A DNA stretch of 48,741 nt from Rhizobiaceae bacterium (GTDB lineage Bacteria; Pseudomonadota; Alphaproteobacteria; Rhizobiales; Rhizobiaceae), in contig JAHBYY010000031.1 in NCBI GenBank assembly GCA_019635715.1, positions 1 to 48,741 on the forward strand, in the 5' to 3' direction. The notes beneath the pieces are model-generated. The model saw only the letters and a list, made by a program, of their open reading frames with translations, had not been told where the DNA came from and did not search any database. Position numbers and translations under genes: made by a program. Positions 43,596 through 48,741 of this stretch are shown piece after piece. Each line of letters starts with the position of its first letter. Within the stretch, counting starts at the first letter, position 1.

Positions 43596-44633
43596 CTAGC
43601 CGAGCAGAATCTTCTCGATCTTTGCCCGGTCCAGCCCCTTCAGCCCGATGACGACGAGCCGGGAGCGCCTGTCGTCGGCCGGCGTCCAGGCACGGTCGTA
43701 ATAGTGGTTCACCCGCGCACCGACGGCCTGCAGCAGCAGGCGCATCGGCTTGCCGTCGACCGCGACGAAGCCCTTCATCCGCAGGACGTTTTCACGCTCG
43801 GCGGCGGCGGCGACGCGGCGCGCCAGCTCGTCGGGGCTGGCGACCGCCGGAAGCTCGACGATGAAGGAATCGAAATCGTCGTGCTCGTGGTCGAGCTCGT
43901 CGTCGTGATGGGTCTTGCGGTTGTCGATGTCGTCCTCGACGGAGAGCCCGAGACCCAGCAGAACCGACGGGTCGACCCTGCCATGGGCGCTCGGCACCAC
44001 CTTGACGGCGCGGGCCAGGTGGGCGTCGATCAGACCGTTGGCGCGGACCGTGTCGGCCGCGTCCATCAGGTCGCTCTTCGACAGGATGACGAGGTCGGCG
44101 CAGGCCACCTGGTCCTCGAACACCTCCTCGACGGGATCGTCATGGTCGAGCGTGTCGTCGGCGGCGCGCTGGGCGGCCAACGCGTCCATGTCGGAGGCGA
44201 CCTGTCCGGCCGCGAGCGCCGGGCCGTCGACCACCGCGACCACGCCGTCGACGGTGACGCGGCTTTTGACCGTCGGCCACTGGAAGGCCTGCACCAGCGG
44301 CTTCGGCAGGGCGAGCCCGGACGTCTCGATGATGATGTGGTCGACCTTCGGCTCCAGGCCGAGGATCCGGTCGAGAGCCGGCACGAAGTCGTCGGCGACC
44401 GTGCAGCACAGGCAGCCGTTCGCCAGTTCGATGATGTTCTCCTCGGGGCAGGCTTCGACGCCGCAGCCCTTGAGGATCTCGCCGTCGATGCCGACATCGC
44501 CGAATTCGTTGACGATCAGCGCCAGGCGGCGGCCGTTGGCGTTTTCGAGCAGGTGACGGATCATCGTGGTCTTGCCGGCGCCGAGGAAGCCGGTGACGAC
44601 GGTGCAGGGGACGCGGTTGAGCGAGGCGGTCAT
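43596..44633 (-). CDS. cobW: CobW-family GTPase/metal chaperone
   Basis: A 345-residue G3E GTPase. Walker A in VVTGFLGAGKTTMIRHLLEN; metal-binding CxCC in LANGCLCCTVADDFVPALDR; IIETSGLALPKPLVQAFQWP; and an Asp/His-rich stretch HHDDELDHEHDDFDS typical of CobW. It probably delivers cobalt to the CobN chelatase. It starts 3 bp after the DUF1636 stop and is under the cobalamin riboswitch. Confidence 0.94.
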   Translation of the reverse strand: MTASLNRVPCTVVTGFLGAGKTTMIRHLLENANGRRLALIVNEFGDVGIDGEILKGCGVEACPEENIIELANGCLCCTVADDFVPALDRILGLEPKVDHIIIETSGLALPKPLVQAFQWPTVKSRVTVDGVVAVVDGPALAAGQVASDMDALAAQRAADDTLDHDDPVEEVFEDQVACADLVILSKSDLMDAADTVRANGLIDAHLARAVKVVPSAHGRVDPSVLLGLGLSVEDDIDNRKTHHDDELDHEHDDFDSFIVELPAVASPDELARRVAAAAERENVLRMKGFVAVDGKPMRLLLQAVGARVNHYYDRAWTPADDRRSRLVVIGLKGLDRAKIEKILLG

Positions 44634-44636
44634 GCT

Positions 44637-45044
44637 TCAGTCCTTGATGAGGGCTAGGGGCGGCAGCCGGGCGACGAGGCCGCGCTTGAGGCTGTCGGGA
44701 CGGCCGCGCCAGGGCAGCAGGCCGTCGGTGGAGGTCGAGAAGAGGCGGGCGCCGGCGACCAGATCGCCGCCGCTGTCCGCCGCCAGGTCGCCGAAGACGT
44801 AGCTCCAGCATCCGTCGCGCAGCAGGGCGGCGCTCAGCCGGCGCTTGCAGTTGCCGAGGCATTCGATGCGGCGCACGGCGATGTCCGAACCGCCGGCTGC
44901 CGCGCATGCGGAGTCCGCCAGATGTTCGCCGGCGCGCGGACGGGCGTCCGAGCCGCTCGCATCGCGGCAGGACGAGCAGACGACGATGGTCACGCCGGAC
45001 GGGACGGCCTCGGTCATCGGGTCGAATCGGGTATCGACACTCAC
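44637..45044 (-). CDS. DUF1636 family protein (cobalamin-linked)
   Basis: A 135-residue protein starting at GTG 45044 (AAGGAG upstream). VTIVVCSSCRDASGSDARPR and RRIECLGNCKRRLSAALLRD contain the paired cysteines of this thioredoxin-like ferredoxin-type family. DUF1636 genes are regularly found beside cobW under B12 riboswitches, so a role in metal or cobalamin handling is inferred. It is the first gene after the riboswitch. An ATG at 45017 would give a shorter form. Confidence 0.85.
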   Translation of the reverse strand: MSVDTRFDPMTEAVPSGVTIVVCSSCRDASGSDARPRAGEHLADSACAAAGGSDIAVRRIECLGNCKRRLSAALLRDGCWSYVFGDLAADSGGDLVAGARLFSTSTDGLLPWRGRPDSLKRGLVARLPPLALIKD

Positions 45045-45092
45045 GCCATTCGCTCCTTGTCCGGACCACCCGCCGGACGTTCGGACACTCTC

Positions 45093-45268
45093 TGCGACGG
45101 CAGGTCTCCTGGCTCGCGGATCACCGCCCCGTACCGCCTTCCCGGACAATGCCAGTGGCTTTGGGCGCGGGGCTTTCCGCCTACAGTTGCGGGGACAGCT
45201 GCGGCATCGGGCAGGCCCTGACCGCATTCCCTCTTAGCCTCTCCCATTGCGAGGAGAGGACCGTCGGC
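45093..45268 (-). promoter_or_regulatory. Cobalamin riboswitch
   Basis: Read on the minus strand, the region contains the conserved core GCCACTGGCATT, then CCGGGAAGGC, and the terminal B12 box GAGCCAGGAGACCTGCC. The outer stem CGACGG / CCGTCG pairs the two ends. It lies about 50 bp before the DUF1636 GTG and should turn the DUF1636-cobW-cobN-cobG operon down when adenosylcobalamin is plentiful. It explains most of the 381-bp gap to the divergent ccdA-like gene. Confidence 0.95.
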
Positions 45269-45425
45269 GGCGATTTACGCCCCGCCGGCCGCGGGTGTCA
45301 ACGCAAGGCGCGGCGGACGCTGCCTGGCTGGGCAGACGGACCGCCCGTCACGAACCGGTGATCGGCGTAACGGAGCCGCGCCGGCCTGCGTATGAGACGT
45401 ATCGAACCGGCACGATCTGGGGATC

Positions 45426-46139
45426 ATGGAACTCATTCTCGCCTTCGCTGCCGGTCTGCTGACCCTTCTCAATCCCTGCGTGCTGCCCGTGCTGCCGCTG
45501 GCGGTTGCTTCGGGCCTCGAAACGGGAAGGACCGGGCCGTTTGCGCTGGCCGCCGGCATGGGCCTTTCCTTCACACTGGTCGGTGTCGTGGTGAGCCTGC
45601 TCGGTCCGGGCATCGGCCTGGCGCCGGAGGCTGTCACCCGCGCCTTTTCGGTGCTGATGGTGCTGTTCGGTCTCGCCCTCCTCGTGCCGGCGCTGAACGC
45701 GCGGTTCGCCTTCGCCACCGCGGGCATTGCGAATGCCGCGTCGCAACGTCTGGCGCGCCAGGAGGGACGCACGACCGTCGCGCAGTTCCTCGGCGGCATC
45801 CTGCTCGGCGCGGTCTGGTCGCCCTGCATCGGCCCGACGCTGGGCGGCGCGATCGCGCTGGCCTCGCAAGGCGCGGAACTCGGCCGGGCGACGGCGATCA
45901 TGCTTGCCTTTTCCGCCGGCGTTTCCGTCGTGGTGGTGGGGCTGGCGTTCGGCGCGCGCCGGCTCACGGCCGGCGGCCGCCAGGCCATGGAGGTTGCGGC
46001 GCGCTGGTCGAAGCCGCTGACCGGGGCGGCTTTCGTGCTGGTCGGGCTCGCGACGTTTTTCGGCGTCGCGGATGTCGCGATCGGCGGATTGCTCCTGCTG
46101 ATGCCGGATTGGCTGCAGGATTTCACCGTTTCAATCTGA
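45426..46139 (+). CDS. ccdA: CcdA-like thiol-disulfide transporter
   Basis: A 237-residue membrane protein with about six helices. Key cysteines are Cys18 (LLNPCVLPVLPL) and Cys134 (AVWSPCIGPTLG), each in the conserved Cys-Pro context of the CcdA/DsbD core. The family moves electrons from cytoplasmic thioredoxin to the periplasm. The thioredoxin-like gene follows after 22 bp, and the two together resemble a split DsbD. Confidence 0.88.
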   Translation: MELILAFAAGLLTLLNPCVLPVLPLAVASGLETGRTGPFALAAGMGLSFTLVGVVVSLLGPGIGLAPEAVTRAFSVLMVLFGLALLVPALNARFAFATAGIANAASQRLARQEGRTTVAQFLGGILLGAVWSPCIGPTLGGAIALASQGAELGRATAIMLAFSAGVSVVVVGLAFGARRLTAGGRQAMEVAARWSKPLTGAAFVLVGLATFFGVADVAIGGLLLLMPDWLQDFTVSI

Positions 46140-46161
46140 CCAGGACAAGGGAGTTCCGAAT

Positions 46162-46566
46162 ATGAACAGGCGCAGCTTTCTGGGATCGATGGTCGCGGGC
46201 ATGGTGTTGTTCCCGTCGCTTGCCGGGGCCTCCACGGTCTTCGTCGACTACAGGCCGGGGGTGATCGAGGACGCGCTGGCCGCCGGCAAGACGGTGTTCG
46301 TCGACTATTCGGCATGGTGGTGCACGACCTGCCGCTCGCAGGCGCGAACGCTGGACAGGCTGTTGTCGGAAAACCCGGCCTATGGCCAAAAGATGATGTT
46401 CGTCCGGGTCGACTGGGACGACTTCGGCGATCAGCCGGTCGCCAGGGACCGCAACATCCCGCGCCGCTCGACGCTTCTCGTGCTACGCGGCAAGGCGGAA
46501 CTGGGCCGGATCGTCGCCGGAACGTCGCAGGACGAGATCAAGGCGCTTCTGGACAAGGGACTTTAG
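46162..46566 (+). CDS. Tat-exported thioredoxin-like protein
   Basis: A 134-residue protein. The N-terminus MNRRSFLGSMVAGMVLFPSL has an RRSFLG twin-arginine motif and a hydrophobic core; the active site is Cys54-Cys57 in YSAWWCTTCRSQ. RDRNIPRRSTLLVLRG includes a cis-proline-like region. It is the probable partner of the CcdA-like protein, passing reducing power to periplasmic targets. The stop overlaps the convergent YcaQ-type gene by 4 bp. Confidence 0.85.
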   Translation: MNRRSFLGSMVAGMVLFPSLAGASTVFVDYRPGVIEDALAAGKTVFVDYSAWWCTTCRSQARTLDRLLSENPAYGQKMMFVRVDWDDFGDQPVARDRNIPRRSTLLVLRGKAELGRIVAGTSQDEIKALLDKGL

Positions 46567-47768
46567 CCCCGCGCGCGCGCCAGCGCCGGCCCGAGGTCGC
46601 CGCCGGGCAGTACCTCCATCCGTTCCAGGCCGAGCCATTCGCGCATCAGGTCGAGTTCGGCGAGCAGCGCTTGCACCGTCTCGGGCGGCGCGCCGGGCTC
46701 GGCATAGGCGGCGATGACGCGCAGCACGCCGGCGGGCCGGTCCGCCTTCAAGTCGAGGCGGGCAACGATGGCGTCGCCGAGCAGGAACGGCAGCACATAG
46801 TAGCCGTACTGGCGCTTGTCGGCCGGTGTGTAGATCTCGATGCGGTAGCGGAAGCCGAAGATGCGCTCCGTGCGGGCCCGTTCCCACACCAGAGGGTCGA
46901 AGGGCGCCAGCAGGGCGCGCGCCTGGATGCGGCGCGGCATCCGGGCGTCGCGATGCAGGTAGGCGGGATGGCGCCAGCCCTGGACGGTGACGGGGATCAG
47001 CGTGCCTTCCTCGACGAGCTCCTCCAGCCGGCCGGTCATGTCGGATGGCGACAGGCGGAAATAGTCGCGCAGGTCGAACGCGGTCGCCACACCGAGCGCC
47101 CGGGCGGACAGGCGCAGCAATTCGCGATGCGCCTGTTCGGGAGCCATTTCGGGCCGATTGAAGATGTCGGACGGAATCACCCGCTCGGGCAGATCATAGA
47201 GGCGTTCGAAGCCGCGGCGCGCCACGGTGGTGATGCGACCCGCCCAGAACAGCCATTCGAACGCATGCTTCTCGTCACTCCAGCCCCACCAGCCGCCCTT
47301 GCCCTTCGCCCCTTCTATGTCCGAGGCGCTGAGCGGGCCGTCGTCGGCGATGCGGCGGTGGATCAGCTCGATGAGCGGCCGGTTGGCGTCGGCCCAGTTG
47401 GCGAGGCCCTTGTAGATCTCGCTGGCATCGTTGGCGTGTGCCCGCTCCATGCGCCAGCGCAGCAGCGGCCAGGCCTCGAGCGGCAGGAACGACGCCTCGT
47501 GCGCCCAGTACTCGAACAGCGCCCGCCGCCGGCCGGGCGAGGCGGCCTCGTCCAGCAGCGTCATGGGGTAGGCGCCGAGCCGCGAGAACAGCGGCATATA
47601 GTGTGCGCGCACGACGGCGCTGACCGAGTCGATCTGCAGCAGGCCGAGCCGCGCCAGTACCTTTGCCAGGTGGCGTCGGGTGATCGTCCCTTCCGGACGA
47701 GGCTCCGCGAAGCCCTGGGCGGCCAGTGCGATGCGACGGGCGAGAGGGGCGGAAAGGCTGGTTTTCAT
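46563..47768 (-). CDS. YcaQ-type winged-helix protein (DNA crosslink glycosylase family)
   Basis: A 401-residue member of the HTH_42/YcaQ family. RLGLLQIDSVSAVVRAHYMP holds the QIDSV motif tied to base-excision of interstrand crosslinks in E. coli YcaQ and Streptomyces AlkZ. YWAHEASFLPLEAWPLLRWR and the C-terminal LAPFDPLVWERARTERIFGF with YYVLPFLLGDAIVARLDLKA are typical. It probably repairs bulky or crosslinked bases. It stands alone between the thioredoxin-like gene and nuo. Confidence 0.9.
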   Translation of the reverse strand: MKTSLSAPLARRIALAAQGFAEPRPEGTITRRHLAKVLARLGLLQIDSVSAVVRAHYMPLFSRLGAYPMTLLDEAASPGRRRALFEYWAHEASFLPLEAWPLLRWRMERAHANDASEIYKGLANWADANRPLIELIHRRIADDGPLSASDIEGAKGKGGWWGWSDEKHAFEWLFWAGRITTVARRGFERLYDLPERVIPSDIFNRPEMAPEQAHRELLRLSARALGVATAFDLRDYFRLSPSDMTGRLEELVEEGTLIPVTVQGWRHPAYLHRDARMPRRIQARALLAPFDPLVWERARTERIFGFRYRIEIYTPADKRQYGYYVLPFLLGDAIVARLDLKADRPAGVLRVIAAYAEPGAPPETVQALLAELDLMREWLGLERMEVLPGGDLGPALARARG

Positions 47769-47959
47769 GCTGGCCGGCGACGGTTTCCGTGAAGCGTTTG
47801 TATGGCCCCGTTAGGCCTGCCGCGTCCACCCGCGGGGCGCGTGCTCCTGACAGCGCGGGCGGGGTAATAAGTGGAGTAAAACAGTAAGGATTTCGTGAGG
47901 TTGCCGGCAGCGCGTTTTCCCCGATGAACGGACGAAACCGGCCACGATTTCGCCGATGT

Positions 47960-47988
47960 TTGACTTGCGTCCCCCCGTCGCCTGCGCT
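47960..47988 (+). promoter_or_regulatory. Possible promoter for the nuo operon
   Basis: TTGACT (47960-47965), 17-bp spacer, TGCGCT (47983-47988) in the 338-bp gap between the YcaQ-type gene and nuoA. The -35 is good but the -10 is weak, so this is tentative. The rest of the gap shows no gene, tRNA or repeat. Confidence 0.35.
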
Positions 47989-48106
47989 AACCCTCGCCGC
48001 ATTGCAGCAAGGTCTTCCGGCGCTGCGCAGTCCGGCCAAGCCGTCGCGGTTTCACGCTTCGATTCCGTGTTCTGACCGGGACGCCGAAGCGCCAGAAAGT
48101 CGGAGC

Positions 48107-48472
48107 ATGAGCGGACTACTCGGATCCTATCTGCCCATCGTCATCTTCCTCGGGGTCGCCATCGCGATCCCGCTGGCGCTGGTCGTCGCGCCGTTCCTCG
48201 TCGCCTACCGCAATCCCGACCCGGAGAAGCTGTCGGCCTACGAGTGCGGCTTCAATTCGTTCGACGACGCACGCATGAAGTTCGACGTGCGGTTCTATCT
48301 CGTGTCGATCCTGTTCATCATCTTCGACCTCGAGGTCGCCTTCCTGTTCCCGTGGGCGGTCTCGTTCGGCCAGATCGGCATGTTCGGTTTCTGGTCGATG
48401 ATGGTGTTCCTGGGAGTGCTGACAATCGGCTTCATCTACGAGTGGAAGAAGGGTGCGCTCGAATGGGATTGA
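48107..48472 (+). CDS. nuoA: NADH-quinone oxidoreductase subunit A
   Basis: A 121-residue three-helix membrane subunit of respiratory complex [21 protein letters not shown] and [20 protein letters not shown] are the invariant core of NuoA. ATG 48107 is preceded by CGGAG. It overlaps the nuoB start by 10 bp, the usual nuo operon arrangement. Confidence 0.96.
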   Translation: MSGLLGSYLPIVIFLGVAIAIPLALVVAPFLVAYRNPDPEKLSAYECGFNSFDDARMKFDVRFYLVSILFIIFDLEVAFLFPWAVSFGQIGMFGFWSMMVFLGVLTIGFIYEWKKGALEWD

Positions 48473-48741
48473 ACGACGCTTCGTCGACCCTGGTCGCGCC
48501 GCAGCCCAAGGGCATCCTCGATCCGCGCACCGGCAAGCTGGTCGGCGCGGACGACGTATTCTTCGGCGAACTCAATGCCGAGCTGTCCGACAAGGGATTT
48601 CTGGTCACCTCGTCGGAATCGCTCATAACGTGGGCGCGCACCGGCTCGCTGATGTGGATGACGTTCGGCCTGGCCTGCTGCGCGGTGGAGATGATGCACA
48701 TCTCCATGCCGCGCTACGACGCCGAGCGCTTCGGCATCGCG
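48463..48741 (+). CDS. nuoB: NADH-quinone oxidoreductase subunit B (partial, cut by window end)
   Basis: The first 93 codons of NuoB, running off the window edge. The visible part ends with [20 protein letters not shown], holding Cys72-Cys73 of cluster N2, then [12 protein letters not shown]. The N-terminus before it is variable in the family. The frame starts at ATG 48463 inside the end of nuoA. Confidence 0.95.
   Translation, partial: MGLNDASSTLVAPQPKGILDPRTGKLVGADDVFFGELNAELSDKGFLVTSSESLITWARTGSLMWMTFGLACCAVEMMHISMPRYDAERFGIA

Noticed and set aside
45361-45425. TGATC-type ECF promoter before the ccdA-like gene
   Set aside because: The -35-like TGATCG has no GTA box at 17 bp.

Overview
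This 48.7 kb window is GC-rich chromosomal DNA from an alphaproteobacterium. It most resembles the order Hyphomicrobiales (Rhizobiales), probably Phyllobacteriaceae-like. The evidence is a ChvE/GguAB sugar transporter beside a GbpR-type regulator, an aerobic cobalamin cluster (cobG, cobN), a ChrR-type anti-sigma factor, an EcfG-type promoter, a nuoA-nuoB start, and many rhizobial-style palindromic repeats. Genes are dense, and ATGA or GTGA stop/start overlaps are common.

Layout. (1) 1-3.8 kb: a LuxR-type regulator divergent from a 724-residue RTX calcium-binding protein. (2) 3.9-13.3 kb: an ECF sigma / ChrR-type anti-sigma pair with a membrane-lipid modification cluster. One arm (minus strand) holds an FAD oxidoreductase, a DUF1365 protein and a cyclopropane-fatty-acid synthase. 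The other (plus strand) holds sigma, anti-sigma, a DUF1295 membrane protein, a second CFA-like methyltransferase and a small membrane protein. DUF2177, DUF2147 and S1/P1 nuclease genes follow. Four promoter-like sites with the same layout (TGATCC, 17 bp, GTA) form two divergent pairs and define a likely regulon. (3) 13.3-14.6 kb: an intact IS5-family element sitting in the stop codon of the next gene. (4) 14.6-25.2 kb: a sugar module (gguB, gguA, chvE on the minus strand; LysR regulator, AraD1/GguC-type protein, sugar 1-dehydrogenase, IlvD/Edd dehydratase and a FadR-type regulator on the plus strand). This fits non-phosphorylative oxidation of L-arabinose or D-galactose. (5) 25.2-27.3 kb: an EamA transporter, an SH3 protein and a DUF883-like protein with an EcfG-type promoter. 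(6) 27.3-45.3 kb: a large cobalamin cluster (cobT, cobS, cobB, cobA, cbiD, cobM, cobE, cobL, cobK, cobJ, cobI, cobH, cobG, cobN, cobW, DUF1636), with a cobalamin riboswitch on the minus strand ahead of DUF1636-cobW-cobN. (7) 45.4-48.7 kb: a CcdA-like protein and a Tat-exported thioredoxin-like protein, a YcaQ-type winged-helix protein, then nuoA and the start of nuoB.

The most striking features are the promoter-like regulon sites and several mobile or palindromic elements placed where they do little harm. A 265-bp MITE and the IS5 element both appear to have inserted at a TA inside a stop codon while keeping a stop. Members of one palindromic family are inserted in frame inside cobG and, twice, cobN, adding peptide segments, and a full-size 251-bp copy lies between cobW and cobN. 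No rRNA, tRNA or CRISPR array was seen.
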